This document shows positions 1 to 8,799 of a DNA stretch of 64,000 nt, piece after piece. The notes under the pieces were generated by a model. That model did no database searches, was not told the DNA's origin, and saw nothing but the letters and a program-made list of their open reading frames with translations. The DNA is from Martinezella multihospitum. Lineage in GTDB: Bacteria; Pseudomonadota; Alphaproteobacteria; Rhizobiales; Rhizobiaceae. The DNA lies in assembly GCF_900094585.1 (NCBI RefSeq), contig NZ_FMAG01000010.1, positions 124,001 to 188,000 of the forward strand, read 5' to 3'. Made by a program: the position numbers and the translations under genes. The stretch's first letter is position 1; the number at the start of each line of letters is the position of its first letter.

Positions 1-2
1 GC

Positions 3-230
3 TTCCATGCCATTCCGGTCGCCGGTCTTGTCCTTCTGCTTGGCGTCGATCGCTTTATGAACGAGGCCCGCGCCGTCGTAAACCTGATCGGCAACGGCAT
101 CGCCACCATCGCGATCGCAAAATGGGAAGGCGCTCTCGACCAGGAGACGGTCGCCGCTGTCATCTCCGAGCAGCGCGGCGAACGTCCCCGAAACATCACC
201 GCATCACCCGCCGAACTGGCGTCCCGATAA
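3..230 (+). CDS. dctA: DctA-like C4-dicarboxylate/H+ symporter, C-terminal end (partial)
   Basis: The window opens inside a gene; the third frame is open from base 3 to a TAA at 228-230 and encodes the last 75 residues. The stretch [20 protein letters not shown] followed by AKWEGALD is the characteristic C-terminal end of DctA-type dicarboxylate:cation symporters (DAACS family), inner-membrane importers of succinate, malate and fumarate. The D-tartrate dehydratase gene starts 35 bases downstream on the same strand, so here the carrier may import tartrate, a C4-dicarboxylate; that is inferred from context. The N-terminal and most membrane segments lie outside the window. Confidence 0.85.
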   Translation, partial: FHAIPVAGLVLLLGVDRFMNEARAVVNLIGNGIATIAIAKWEGALDQETVAAVISEQRGERPRNITASPAELASR

Positions 231-265
231 CAAACACATCGAACAAGTACCGAACGGAGAATGCT

Positions 266-1429
266 ATGCGTATCCTTGATGTTTGCGAAGTTACGAAGCC
301 AATCGCTTCGCCAATCCGTAATGCCTATATCGACTTCAGCAAAATGACGGCTAGCCTGGTTGCCATCGTCACCGACGTCGTCCGTGACGGTCGCCGTGTT
401 GTCGGCTACGGCTTCAACTCGAACGGTCGTTATGGCCAGGGCGGCCTGATCCGTGAGCGCTTCAAGGACCGTATCCTCGAAGCCTCCCCGGAAAGCCTGA
501 TGAATGACGCGGGCACCAATCTCGATCCGCACAAAATCTGGGCGACGATGATGATGAACGAGAAGCCCGGGGGGCATGGCGAGCGGTCTGTCGCCGTCGG
601 TACCCTCGACATGGCGATATGGGATGCGGTTGCAAAGATCGAGGGCAAGCCGCTCTTCCGCCACCTTGCAGAACTGAAGGGCCGGGAAGCCAATCCGAAG
701 GTTTTCGTCTATGCGGCTGGCGGTTACTACTATCCGGGTAAGGACAACAGCGCGCTTCGCAAGGAGATGCGCAGCTATCTCGACCGTGGCTATAACGTCG
801 TGAAGATGAAGATCGGCGGGGCATCAATCGATGAGGATCGCGGTCGTATCGAATCTGTCCTCGAAGAGATCAGCTCCCAGGCCCGGCTAGCGGTGGATGC
901 CAACGGTCGCTTCGATCTTGAGACCGGCATCGCTTATGCCAAGATGCTGCGCGACTACCCGCTCTTCTGGTACGAGGAAATCGGCGATCCGCTCGACTAC
1001 GCCCTGCAGGCGGCAATTTCCGAGTTTTACGACGCCCCGATGGCAACCGGCGAGAACCTGTTCTCCCACCAGGATGCCCGCAACCTGCTGCGTTATGGCG
1101 GCATGCGTGCCGACCGCGACTTCTTGCAATTCGATTGCGCCTTGTCCTACGGCCTCGTGGAATACCTTCGGACCCTTGATGTCCTGCGCCAATTCGGCTG
1201 GTCGCCTTCTCGCTGCATACCACATGGCGGCCACCAGATGTCCCTCAACATTGCGGCAGGGCTTGGTCTCGGCGGCAATGAAAGTTACCCGGACCTGTTC
1301 CAGCCCTATGGCGGCTTCCCGGATGGCGTGAAAGTCATCGACGGACACATCACCATGCCGGAACTGCCGGGCATCGGCTTCGAGGGCAAGTCCGACCTCA
1401 TCAAGGTCATGCGCGAACTCGCTGAGTAA
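266..1429 (+). CDS. tarD: D(-)-tartrate dehydratase (enolase superfamily)
   Basis: A 387-residue mandelate-racemase-branch enolase-superfamily protein. It closely resembles my recollection of the characterised Bradyrhizobium D-tartrate dehydratase along its length, which removes water from D-tartrate to give oxaloacetate. Visible active-site features are the KMK motif (K180, K182), the metal-ligand segments VDANGRF, WYEEIGDP and ATGENLFS, and the catalytic histidine in IPHGGHQ (H320). The ATG at 266 was chosen because CGGAGA lies just upstream and homologues start here; an upstream in-frame extension has no family match. It follows the DctA-like carrier closely, suggesting a tartrate uptake and conversion unit. 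Function is well supported by family identity; co-transcription is inferred. Confidence 0.9.
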   Translation: MRILDVCEVTKPIASPIRNAYIDFSKMTASLVAIVTDVVRDGRRVVGYGFNSNGRYGQGGLIRERFKDRILEASPESLMNDAGTNLDPHKIWATMMMNEKPGGHGERSVAVGTLDMAIWDAVAKIEGKPLFRHLAELKGREANPKVFVYAAGGYYYPGKDNSALRKEMRSYLDRGYNVVKMKIGGASIDEDRGRIESVLEEISSQARLAVDANGRFDLETGIAYAKMLRDYPLFWYEEIGDPLDYALQAAISEFYDAPMATGENLFSHQDARNLLRYGGMRADRDFLQFDCALSYGLVEYLRTLDVLRQFGWSPSRCIPHGGHQMSLNIAAGLGLGGNESYPDLFQPYGGFPDGVKVIDGHITMPELPGIGFEGKSDLIKVMRELAE

Positions 1430-1436
1430 GATCAAC

Positions 1437-1464
1437 GGAGTGGGTGAAAACTTTCGCCCCCTCC
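1437..1464 (+). terminator. Hairpin after tarD
   Basis: A 12-pair imperfect stem begins eight bases after the tarD stop: GGAGTGGGTGAAA pairs with TTTCGCCCCCTCC with one mismatch and one wobble. There is no clear T-run, so it may act as a 3'-end stabiliser or a Rho-linked end rather than a classic intrinsic terminator. Confidence 0.45.
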
Positions 1465-1530
1465 AGCTCACGCTTCATGGGTGCCTGCCAAGAAGCCGCA
1501 ATCCCTAGACGCATCCAACGGAGGCGCCTG

Positions 1531-1745
1531 TCAGCTCCGGGCTATATCTACGTTCGGCCCAGGCGACGAACGACGCATGTCACGCCGCCTGAAAACCCAA
1601 TCGATGAGTTCCGCCATTGATGGACCTAAGGCGACCCCTATCTCACTGAGTGCATATTCGACCCTTGGCGGAACCTGGGGATAGAGTGGCAAACTCGCGG
1701 GCCTGACACAATCGATCATCCGGAGGTGGTTGCCTGAGGCGGGCA
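1531..1745 (-). pseudogene. HxlR-family regulator, C-terminal relic
   Basis: The minus strand encodes YPQVPPRVEYALSEIG followed by a short helix and W, the hallmark end of HxlR-type winged-helix regulators. The segment just before it (NHLRMIDC) resembles the recognition-helix end but is garbled, and the N-terminal half of the domain is absent. It lies back to back with the reductase relic on the plus strand; both are cut off at about 1745. HxlR genes are often divergent from a small redox enzyme, so this was probably a divergent pair. Recognition rests on the YPxVPPRVEY motif. Confidence 0.6.
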
Positions 1746-2266
1746 GGCTTCATTGCATTTCGATTAGCTGGACTTCCGGAAGACATGGTGGTGATCGATA
1801 CGTTTAACCACTACCCATGCGTGACACCGAGATTGCCGATATAGAAGCAGGCGAGGTCGAGAGTGTCTGAGTATTTCAGACAACTCGGCCGACCTGTTGC
1901 AAAGGCTTGGTGCGCTATCGGCTCGGATACTCTCGCCCGATTGGGAAACCTGCCGGCCACCCGGGTCCGGTTGCAACGGAAATGAACGTGATCGACATGT
2001 CGCCATGGCGCTTGTTGGCGATAGGGGGTTCGACGCCGTCGATGATGGAGCAATTTCGGAATCGTGGTGCCAACAATCGGGCTCGCCCGTATACTCTACG
2101 GACTTCACTAGAATTGGCATGCCCGATGCACTCGCCTCCGGGGAAAGATCAAAATTGCCAAAGCGGCGAGACCTTTCCGCCGCTGCGGTTCAAAAGAAGC
2201 CTGGCGATACGAAGAGCAATCGCATTGCGGAATATCTCGTGCGTTTGAACAGGGCCTTGTTCATGT
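1746..2266 (+). pseudogene. F420-dependent NADP reductase-like relic, frameshifted
   Basis: Reading through three frames recovers the C-terminal two thirds of the same family as the intact gene at 30832-31572. MVVIDTFNHYP (about 1785-1817) matches VVVIDTGNYYP. DTEIADIEAGEVESV matches its GNIAVIDEGKPESV. LGRPVAKAW (about 1885-1911) matches LGRPVIKAF. GFDAVDDG then QQSGSPVY (about 2025-2095) match GFDALDAG and QQPGTPAY. At least three frameshifts and an in-frame stop disable it, and the N-terminal Rossmann motif is missing. It is a decayed paralogue, not a working gene. The alignment was done by eye. Confidence 0.7.
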
Positions 2267-2300
2267 AGATCGCAACCTTCTGTATCCGTCGTTCTAGCCC

Positions 2301-2588
2301 CTAGCGATGATTTTCGGAAATCTTGCGAAGATGATCTCTTATAATCGCGCGAAACTCTCCAAATGTTTGAAACCCAATGTGCTGTGCAAGTCGGTGAACC
2401 GTCGTTTGAGAAACCCTGCAATTGCGCGCAATCGCAGCGGCACTTTCGAATGCAATCATTTCCGGCCGTTCTATGATCTGCCTCGCGACCTGCTCGAGAC
2501 TGCTGGGAAAGACGATCTGCCGTTTGGCGATCAGGTACTTCAATTCCTGCAGTGTCGCGGGAGGACGGCGATTTCTATCCTGCAGCAT
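2301..2588 (-). pseudogene. Truncated RpiR-family regulator (HTH domain only)
   Basis: An uninterrupted 95-residue frame contains only the N-terminal helix-turn-helix domain of RpiR regulators (SAAAIARNCRVSQTTVHRLA, then GFQTFGEFRAIIRDHL). The sugar-phosphate-sensing SIS domain, normally another 150-200 residues, is absent: the frame stops at about 2301 and the next DNA is the reductase relic. An AAGGTGA Shine-Dalgarno-like sequence precedes the ATG, so a DNA-binding stub could still be made. It lies downstream of the inositol dehydrogenase gene on the same strand and may be the remnant of that operon's former regulator; that is inference. Confidence 0.65.
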
Positions 2589-2717
2589 TGCGCTTCACCT
2601 TCCAAAGAACCGTCTTCAGTAATCCCGGTGCGATCCAGACGCATGTCTCGGGGCAGCACGTCATCACCGGTGGCGATGCGGCGATGTGAGAACATGGCCG
2701 CATCGCATCGAAGCTTG

Positions 2718-3710
2718 TTAATCGACCTGCACCGGTCTGCCCGTCTGCCAGCTCACGGTGGCGGCCTCCGCCAGTTTCTGAGCCTGAAGCCCGTCAAGTC
2801 CGCCGGGCTTCGGCGAGCGGTCGCCGCTGTCGATCGCATCGATGAAGGCATTGATCTCGTAGGCGTAAGCCTGGGCGTAGCGTTCCAGGAAGAAATATTG
2901 GACGGGATCGCCGCTGACACCGCTCGCATTGGAAAGCTCGACGCTGGTTGCATGGATATTCTTCGCCGCAAGCATGCCGGCAGCTCCATGGACTTCGATG
3001 CGCTGGTCGTAGCCGTAGGTCGCCCGGCGCGAATTGGTGATGACGGCAATGCGTCCGGAAGCCGTCTGCATCTGTACGGCCGCGGTATCCACATCGCCCT
3101 CGGCCCCGATCGACTTGTCAACGAGCGACGATCCGAGCGCATTCACGACGACGAACTCTTCCCCTATGAGGAAACGGGCCATGTCGAAGTCATGGATCAT
3201 CATGTCGCGGAACAGACCACCGGAGGATTTGACGTAATCGGCCGGCGGCGGCGTGGGATCTCGGCTGGTGATCGTCACGATCTCGATGTCGCCTATATCG
3301 CCGCGGCGCAGGCGCGTCTCGACGCTGGCGAAGTTTGGGTCAAAGCGGCGATTGAAGCCGATCATCAAGGTCGACTTGTTCTTCTCGACGACATCGAGGC
3401 AGGCATTGATGCGCTCGACCGACAGGGACACCGGCTTCTCGCAGAGGATTGCCTTGCCGGCCCTCGCGGCCGCCTCGATCAGATCGGCATGGCTGGGCGT
3501 CGGCGTCGCAATGAGGATCGCATCGACGCTTGAGGATTTGATGACATCCTCCGCGTCGGCAACTTCGGCACCCGTCTGTGCCGCAAGCGCCTCTGCCGAT
3601 GCTTTGAAAGCGTCGGCCACGTAAGCGAGGTTCGCCTTCGGGTTCGCCGCGATGGTCGCGGCATGCACCTTGCCTATCCGGCCGGCGCCGATCACTCCAA
3701 ATTTGATCAT
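2718..3710 (-). CDS. iolG: Inositol 2-dehydrogenase (Gfo/Idh/MocA family)
   Basis: A 330-residue NAD-dependent oxidoreductase predicted to oxidise myo-inositol or a related cyclitol to the 2-keto form in the cytoplasm. The N-terminal Rossmann fold carries GVIGAGRIGKVHA; AILCEKPVS is the conserved lysine-proline motif; MMIHDFDMARF holds the catalytic Asp/His region typical of IolG. The length matches the family. It is the last intact gene of an operon reading leftward: binding protein, permease, ATPase, TIM-barrel isomerase, dehydrogenase. Rhizopine oxidoreductase MocA is a close relative and occurs with similar neighbours, so the substrate could be inositol or an inositol derivative. Confidence 0.8.
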   Translation of the reverse strand: MIKFGVIGAGRIGKVHAATIAANPKANLAYVADAFKASAEALAAQTGAEVADAEDVIKSSSVDAILIATPTPSHADLIEAAARAGKAILCEKPVSLSVERINACLDVVEKNKSTLMIGFNRRFDPNFASVETRLRRGDIGDIEIVTITSRDPTPPPADYVKSSGGLFRDMMIHDFDMARFLIGEEFVVVNALGSSLVDKSIGAEGDVDTAAVQMQTASGRIAVITNSRRATYGYDQRIEVHGAAGMLAAKNIHATSVELSNASGVSGDPVQYFFLERYAQAYAYEINAFIDAIDSGDRSPKPGGLDGLQAQKLAEAATVSWQTGRPVQVD

Positions 3711-3752
3711 TGTTATCTCTCCATGATATGTAAGTGTTGACTATCGAAATCT

Positions 3753-4556
3753 TCAAACCGTGAAGGCGTCGCGGAAACGGGCAAGCGCCGTCTCGTCATC
3801 GCCGGAGGCCCAGGCCTCCATGCCGATCGTGCCGCGATAGCCCATGTCCTTGAGCGCGCGGGCGATTGCCTTGTAGTTGATCTCTCCGGTGCCCGGTTCC
3901 ATACGGCCGGGAACATCCGCCACCTGGATTTCACCGATATAGGGCAGAGCGCGCCGGCATAATTCGATCAGATTTCCTTCACCGATCTGGGCGTGATAGA
4001 GGTCGAGATTGAGCTTCAACGCCGGTCGGTTCACCGACGAAACGAGAGCAAGCGTGTCTTCCGCCTTGGCAAAAGGTGTCTTAGGGTAATCGACGGCTTC
4101 ATTGAGGTTTTCGAGCACGAAGGTGACACCCTCTTTTTCACCGAGGTCGGCGATGCGGTTGAGCGTATCGCGCGCCTTGAGCCACATGGCGCCCGTCACC
4201 TTGTCGGCCTTGACCAGGGGCAGGCCCTGACCGTCGAGACCGGTCCCATGCAGGTTGAGGCGTGGGCAGTTGATTTCCCTGGCGATCGGGATCGATCGCT
4301 TCGCGGTTCGCAGCAAGTCGTCGGCGCCCTCGTCATCGGCGAGCGTGCCGGTCACATAGCCCGTCATCGACGAGAAGGTCGCTCCTGATCTTGCAAGTGC
4401 GGCGATGTCATGTTTCGTCCAGTCCCAGATCTCGGCGTGAAAGCCGAGTTCGGTGATGCGCTTGAGCCTGTCGACGACAGGAAGCGACTTGAAGACCATC
4501 TCGGCGCAGACCGCGAGCGTGAAGGGGGATGAGGCATTCGACGAGCCGTCGTTCAT
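3753..4556 (-). CDS. Hydroxypyruvate-isomerase-like TIM-barrel protein
   Basis: A 267-residue xylose-isomerase-like TIM barrel. The segments VLENLNEAVDYP, LNLDLYHAQIGEG and IQVADVPGRMEPGTGEI match the metal-binding and substrate-binding strands of the hydroxypyruvate isomerase (Hyi) group. It sits between the ABC ATPase and the inositol dehydrogenase on the same strand, so here it probably isomerises or dehydrates an intermediate from cyclitol oxidation rather than hydroxypyruvate itself; MocC of rhizopine clusters has an analogous place. Fold and family are secure, the reaction is not. Confidence 0.65.
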   Translation of the reverse strand: MNDGSSNASSPFTLAVCAEMVFKSLPVVDRLKRITELGFHAEIWDWTKHDIAALARSGATFSSMTGYVTGTLADDEGADDLLRTAKRSIPIAREINCPRLNLHGTGLDGQGLPLVKADKVTGAMWLKARDTLNRIADLGEKEGVTFVLENLNEAVDYPKTPFAKAEDTLALVSSVNRPALKLNLDLYHAQIGEGNLIELCRRALPYIGEIQVADVPGRMEPGTGEINYKAIARALKDMGYRGTIGMEAWASGDDETALARFRDAFTV

Positions 4557-4636
4557 GACCGTATTCCATGTTGATGATTGAGTGAAAGGCGGCGGTCTTT
4601 GAGAGCCGGCCGGTCGCCGCCTTGGAAGCGTGCGGA

Positions 4637-5431
4637 TTAGATCGTGCCGCCGAGCTCTTCGGAAAGTTGCTGCAGTTCCTTGCCGCCGGCCATGAGGTTT
4701 TGCAGCTCATCCATCGCGATATCAGCCTTGGCAAAGGTGCCAAGCGTCTGGCCGCGATTGAGGATGGTGAAGCGGTCCGCCACCGCATAGGCATGTCGGA
4801 CGTTGTGGGTGATGAAAATGACGCCCAATCCATTCTGTCGAACCTGGTGGATGTATTTCAGCACCATCGAGGTTTGCGCTACACCGAGCGCCGAAGTCGG
4901 CTCATCGAGGATGAGGATCTTGGCGCCGAAGTAGACTGCACGTGCAATGGCAACGCATTGGCGCTCGCCTCCGGACAGAGTACCTACTGCCTGATTAGGG
5001 TCACGGATATCGATGCCGATTTTGCGCATCTCTTCACGGGTGACATTGTTGCAATGCGTGAGGTCGAGGTGGCGGAAGGGGAAGAAGCCTCTGCGAGGCT
5101 CCCGCCCCATGAAGAAATTGCGAGTAATCGACATCAGCGGGATCATGGCAAGATCCTGATAGACGGTCGCGATCCCCGCATCGAGCGCATCGCGCGGACT
5201 GCGAAAATTGACCGGCTTGCCATCGACGAGGAACTCGCCTCCGCTTGGGCGGACAACGCCGGAGAGCGTCTTGATCAAAGTGGATTTACCCGCGCCATTG
5301 TCTCCGAGGAGACAAAGTACCTCTCCGGCCGACACTTGCATCGATACGCCGTTGAGCGCAATCACGGAGCCGTAGTGTTTGATGATGTCGGTCACTTCGA
5401 TGATCGGCGTTTGCTTGTGGACATCAGACAT
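4637..5431 (-). CDS. CUT2 sugar/cyclitol ABC transporter, single-domain ATPase
   Basis: A 264-residue ABC ATPase with Walker [11 protein letters not shown]-loop VYQDLAMI, signature LSGGERQ and Walker [13 protein letters not shown]. It has one nucleotide-binding domain, unlike the double-domain RbsA type elsewhere in the window, and in that resembles FrcA-type and rhizobial inositol ATPases. The start at 5431 is the ATG two bases after the permease stop; a longer frame would run into the permease gene. It couples ATP hydrolysis to import through the permease encoded just upstream. The substrate is inferred from the linked inositol dehydrogenase. Confidence 0.85.
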   Translation of the reverse strand: MSDVHKQTPIIEVTDIIKHYGSVIALNGVSMQVSAGEVLCLLGDNGAGKSTLIKTLSGVVRPSGGEFLVDGKPVNFRSPRDALDAGIATVYQDLAMIPLMSITRNFFMGREPRRGFFPFRHLDLTHCNNVTREEMRKIGIDIRDPNQAVGTLSGGERQCVAIARAVYFGAKILILDEPTSALGVAQTSMVLKYIHQVRQNGLGVIFITHNVRHAYAVADRFTILNRGQTLGTFAKADIAMDELQNLMAGGKELQQLSEELGGTI

Positions 5432-5433
5432 GA

Positions 5434-6555
5434 TCAGCGCTCCCCGGTAACCTTGCGGCGAATGAAATTGTTGAAGAGAACGGCCAGCAGCAGCATCGAG
5501 CCCAGGAAGACCTGAAACCAGTCGGAGTCGAACTTGGTATAGGTCAGGCCAATCGAGACCGAACCGAAGATGATCGCGCCGAAGAAGGCGCCGATCGCCG
5601 AACCATAGCCGCCGGTCAGCAAGCACCCGCCGATGACGGCGGCGATGATCGCCTCGAACTCTTTCTGAAAGCCGCGTCTGGCGTCAGTCGAGCCGGCATC
5701 GAGCACAGTGATGATGGCGACCAGCGCCGCCGCGCATGCCGTCAGCGCAAACAGGCCGGTCTTGACCCTGTGGACCGGGACACCAGAATTTCTTGCAGCG
5801 TTGGGATCACCACCGGCGGCAAAGATCCAGTTGCCCATGCGGGTACGCAGCAGGACCCAGGTTGCAGCCAGCGCAAGCGCTACGAACCATAATACCGATA
5901 CCGGAATACCCGTGACCTTCGGCATGCCGTTAGGGAATTTGTCGATAAGATCATGATCGGCAAGCCAGACAAAAGCGCCCTTCAGCGCATCGCCGGAAAA
6001 GAAGCCAAGCAGCGGACTGTCGCTGACCCGGTCGCCGATGCCGCGAAGCTGTGTCGAGCCACCGGTCGCCCATTTCAGGCCGACGAGCGTCAAGCCACGG
6101 AGAATGAAGAGGAATGCCAAGGTCACGATGAAGGACGGAAGGCGCGTGTGAATGACGATCTGCCCATTGATCGCCCCCATGAACGCGGCAAAAAGCATCG
6201 TCATGACGATGGCAACCGAAAGCGGCTGGCCGAAATTCGTGAGGATGACGCCGAAAATCAGTCCCGCAAAGGCCACCATCGAGCCGATCGAAAGATCAAA
6301 CTCGCCGCCGATCATCAGAAGGGCCGCCGCAATGGCCAAAATCCCCAATTGCGATGCTGGCGCCATGATGGTCATCAGGCCGGAAAGCGAGAACATGGTA
6401 CGGTCGGCGGTGAGAAAGAAAAAGACGATGACGAGAACAAGGCCAGCCACGGCACCAAGCTCAGGCCGCCGCATCATATGTGTCAGAAAACTTACTTGTT
6501 TGACGCGCTCATCGGCCTTCGGCGCAGCCGCCGTTCTCTGCTCAAGCGAAGCCAT
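5434..6555 (-). CDS. CUT2 sugar/cyclitol ABC transporter permease
   Basis: A 373-residue integral membrane protein of the RbsC/XylH type with about ten hydrophobic segments. [17 protein letters not shown] is the conserved permease motif, and [11 protein letters not shown] followed by a [14 protein letters not shown] loop is typical of the C-terminal half. The ATG at 6555 has GGGAGGAG seven bases upstream, which decides the start over an earlier in-frame codon. It is preceded by the binding-protein gene and a stem-loop. It forms the membrane channel of the importer; substrate as for the neighbouring genes. Confidence 0.87.
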   Translation of the reverse strand: MASLEQRTAAAPKADERVKQVSFLTHMMRRPELGAVAGLVLVIVFFFLTADRTMFSLSGLMTIMAPASQLGILAIAAALLMIGGEFDLSIGSMVAFAGLIFGVILTNFGQPLSVAIVMTMLFAAFMGAINGQIVIHTRLPSFIVTLAFLFILRGLTLVGLKWATGGSTQLRGIGDRVSDSPLLGFFSGDALKGAFVWLADHDLIDKFPNGMPKVTGIPVSVLWFVALALAATWVLLRTRMGNWIFAAGGDPNAARNSGVPVHRVKTGLFALTACAAALVAIITVLDAGSTDARRGFQKEFEAIIAAVIGGCLLTGGYGSAIGAFFGAIIFGSVSIGLTYTKFDSDWFQVFLGSMLLLAVLFNNFIRRKVTGER

Positions 6556-6626
6556 AACTCCTCCCACGGATCATAATTTAGGGTAGCGTTGGCGCTGCTC
6601 GGCAGCGCGGTCAGACAGCCAAACCC

Positions 6627-6646
6627 CCTCCCCATCAAGGGGGAGG
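6627..6646 (-). promoter_or_regulatory. Stem-loop between binding-protein and permease genes
   Basis: CCTCCCC (6627-6633) pairs exactly with GGGGAGG (6640-6646) around a six-base loop. It lies after the binding-protein stop and before the permease start in the same transcript. Such hairpins usually protect the upstream message from 3' decay and attenuate downstream transcription, giving excess binding protein. Confidence 0.6.
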
Positions 6647-6679
6647 AGATTCTGGGAGAATGCCTTTCGGCAATTCCGG

Positions 6680-7627
6680 TTAGCGAATGCCCTTGGCGGA
6701 AAGATCCACGACTTGGGCGGCCTTTTCCTTGGTGATAAGGTTCGGGCCGGATGGAACATTACCCCCGGGAATAAGCCCGTATTTGGCATAGTTGGCCAAG
6801 AATACGACCGGCAGATAGCCCTGCAGGAACTGCTGCTGATCGATCGCGAAGGCAGCCTTACCATCGGCCACGGCCTTCAGGAAATCAGCTGAAAGGTCGA
6901 ATGTCGCCACCTTGATCTTGCCGGTCATTCCGACATCCTCGACCGCCGCCAGAGAGGGCTCGCCGGCGGTACCGGAACCAAGCGCCATGACAGTGTCGAC
7001 AGCCGTATTGGAACTCAGCGCCGCCTTGACCTTCGCGCGGACATCAGCCGGATCGTTGCTGACCGGAAGAACCGTAACCTTGCCGCCGAAACCATCGGCA
7101 AAGCCTTTGCAGCGCAGGTCGAGCGAAACGTTGCCGACCTCCTGGTTCACACATAGGCCTTCCTTGCCGCCCATCTCATGCAGCTTCGCGCCGGCTGCCT
7201 TGCCGGCGGTATATTCGTCCTGGCCGACATGAAGAAGCGCTCCCAGTTCCTTGGAAACGTCGGAACCGGAATTGATGGAAATAACCGGAATGCCGGCGGC
7301 GACAGCCTTCCTGATCGACGGTCCGAGCGCGGAGGCATCGGGAATGGAGACGATGAGCCCGTCGGGCTTCTGATTGACGGCCGCATCGATGAGCTGCCCC
7401 ATCGACACCATGTCGAAGGTTTCCGGAGCGCGGTAATCGACGCTGACGCCCATGTCCTTCGCCGCTGAATTGACGCCATTCTTGACGACGGACCAGAAAG
7501 GATCATTGGCCTGGCCGTGGGTGACGGCAACGATGTGAACGTCCGCGGCATTGGCGATTGCCGAAGAGCACATGAGCGCGGCAGCGATGGCTGCGCTCGT
7601 GAGAAGCGATTTCAAACCAAATTTCAT
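6680..7627 (-). CDS. Periplasmic sugar/cyclitol-binding protein (CUT2)
   Basis: A 315-residue periplasmic-binding-protein type I solute receptor. A clear Sec signal peptide ends at about residue 27 (SSAIANA). The mature part shows THGQANDPFWSVVKNGV, DGLIVSIPD and VISINSGSD, characteristic of RbsB/inositol-binding folds, with two internal cysteines. It is the first gene of the leftward operon and lies opposite the LacI regulator, with two operator-like repeats between them. It captures the substrate for the permease/ATPase pair; cyclitol specificity is inferred from the dehydrogenase in the operon. Confidence 0.87.
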   Translation of the reverse strand: MKFGLKSLLTSAAIAAALMCSSAIANAADVHIVAVTHGQANDPFWSVVKNGVNSAAKDMGVSVDYRAPETFDMVSMGQLIDAAVNQKPDGLIVSIPDASALGPSIRKAVAAGIPVISINSGSDVSKELGALLHVGQDEYTAGKAAGAKLHEMGGKEGLCVNQEVGNVSLDLRCKGFADGFGGKVTVLPVSNDPADVRAKVKAALSSNTAVDTVMALGSGTAGEPSLAAVEDVGMTGKIKVATFDLSADFLKAVADGKAAFAIDQQQFLQGYLPVVFLANYAKYGLIPGGNVPSGPNLITKEKAAQVVDLSAKGIR

Positions 7628-7670
7628 TTTACCCTCCCAAAAAACAGTCCGCTCTACGCGAACCTCCCAG

Positions 7671-7684
7671 TGCTACCGGTTGCA
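7671..7684. promoter_or_regulatory. LacI-type operator 1
   Basis: TGCTACCGGTTGCA fits the palindromic LacI-family operator pattern TGNNACCGGTNNCA with a central CCGG. It lies 44 bases upstream of the binding-protein start, in the gap shared with the divergent LacI gene, so repression of both directions is likely. Confidence 0.7.
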
Positions 7685-7693
7685 ACTCCATTT

Positions 7694-7707
7694 TGCACCC
7701 GGTAGCA
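7694..7707. promoter_or_regulatory. LacI-type operator 2
   Basis: TGCACCCGGTAGCA is a second copy in mirror orientation. The two 14-base sites are 23 bases apart centre to centre, about two helical turns, and the larger 15-base arms match at 14 positions, so paired occupancy on one DNA face is plausible. Confidence 0.68.
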
Positions 7708-7770
7708 AGCTCGATAAAACTACTTTATTGTCGACAAAAATCAAGCATCCATTCCATTTTTATTCTTTTG

Positions 7771-7786
7771 TGGAATATTCATTCCA
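7771..7786. promoter_or_regulatory. Inverted repeat upstream of lacI
   Basis: TGGAAT (7771-7776) and ATTCCA (7781-7786) form a perfect inverted repeat with a four-base spacer; another ATTCCA half-site lies at 7751-7756. It overlaps the region just before the LacI ribosome-binding site and may be an autoregulatory or second-regulator site. Confidence 0.35.
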
Positions 7787-7803
7787 CTCAGGAGGAGACG
7801 GTC

Positions 7804-8799
7804 ATGCGCAAACGGGCGACAGCGAAAGAGGTGGCGGAGGCTGCCGGCGTATCGAAGTGGACTGTTATCCGTGCATTCACACCCGGTGCCTCCATTACGG
7901 ATGCCAGCCGACAAAAGGTGCTTCAGGCTGCCGAGGCCCTGAATTATTCGCCCAACCTTCTCGCCCGCAGCCTTGCGACCAACACCACCCATCAGGTCGC
8001 CGTCTTCGTCGACGACTTCGCCAATCCGCACAAGCTTCCGGTTCTGGAGATGTTGACCGAGCGCCTGCAGGCGGAGGGTCTGCTGACCGTATTAATCAAC
8101 ATCAACCGCCATTTCGATCACGTTCACGCGTTGATCAACGCAGACCAGCGGCAGTTCGATGCGGTGATCCTCTTCGGCACGGCCTTTCGCGAGGAAACGC
8201 TGGGTGATCGACGTCTTGGCCCAGGTTTCCCGCCGATGTTCGTACTTGCGAGGGACAGCCAAATCCCCGGCGTCCCCGCCATTGCCTGCGATGCCGAACT
8301 CGCTCTCAGCGAAATCGTCGACTATCTGTTCGACAAGGGCTATCGCCGTCCCGGCTTTATGACGGGGGCGAGAACCCTGTCGACGGCGCTCGGCAGGCGC
8401 CATCATTATACAAATTTCTGGTGGGCGAAAGGTATCGAAGGCGTGACAGAATTGGCTGCGGAGAGATATAGCGCGCAGGCCGGCGCCGAGGCGGCGCGTA
8501 CCTATTTGAGCGCTACTTCGCCCGCATCGCGCATCGACGTATTGATGTGTGAAAATGACATATTGGCAATGGGAGCGATGGATGTCGCCCGGAGCGAATT
8601 CGGGCTCGCAATCCCGAAAGACCTGGCAGTCGTCGGCTTTGACAATATCGAGCTCGGAGGCGCCCCTGCTTATGGATTGACGAGCTACGAGCAGCCGGCC
8701 GTCGAGATGGTGGACGCCGTTGTCGCAATGATCGCCGGAAAGCGCGATGCCGAAATGGTTGTCATGCCGGGGCGGCTTGTGCCGAGGTCATCAGCATGA
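7804..8799 (+). CDS. LacI-family transcriptional regulator
   Basis: A 331-residue repressor. Residues 1-55 form the LacI helix-turn-helix (ATAKEVAEAAGVSKWTVIRA, then LNYSPNLLARSL hinge helix); the rest is a type I periplasmic-binding-like sensor domain ending in DLAVVGFDNIELGG. The ATG at 7804 follows GGAGGAGA closely. It is divergent from the inositol-type ABC operon, with two LacI operator sequences in between. By context it responds to a cyclitol or a breakdown product and represses the operon and itself; the effector is unknown. Confidence 0.88.
   Translation: MRKRATAKEVAEAAGVSKWTVIRAFTPGASITDASRQKVLQAAEALNYSPNLLARSLATNTTHQVAVFVDDFANPHKLPVLEMLTERLQAEGLLTVLININRHFDHVHALINADQRQFDAVILFGTAFREETLGDRRLGPGFPPMFVLARDSQIPGVPAIACDAELALSEIVDYLFDKGYRRPGFMTGARTLSTALGRRHHYTNFWWAKGIEGVTELAAERYSAQAGAEAARTYLSATSPASRIDVLMCENDILAMGAMDVARSEFGLAIPKDLAVVGFDNIELGGAPAYGLTSYEQPAVEMVDAVVAMIAGKRDAEMVVMPGRLVPRSSA

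Noticed and set aside
1746-2266. Separate small hypothetical genes in the 1.8-2.3 kb region
   Set aside because: The open frames are pieces of a single frameshifted reductase relic, not independent genes.
2307-3533. A 408-codon plus-strand frame across the inositol dehydrogenase gene
   Set aside because: It is antisense to a gene with full family motifs and only mirrors its high-GC codon pattern.
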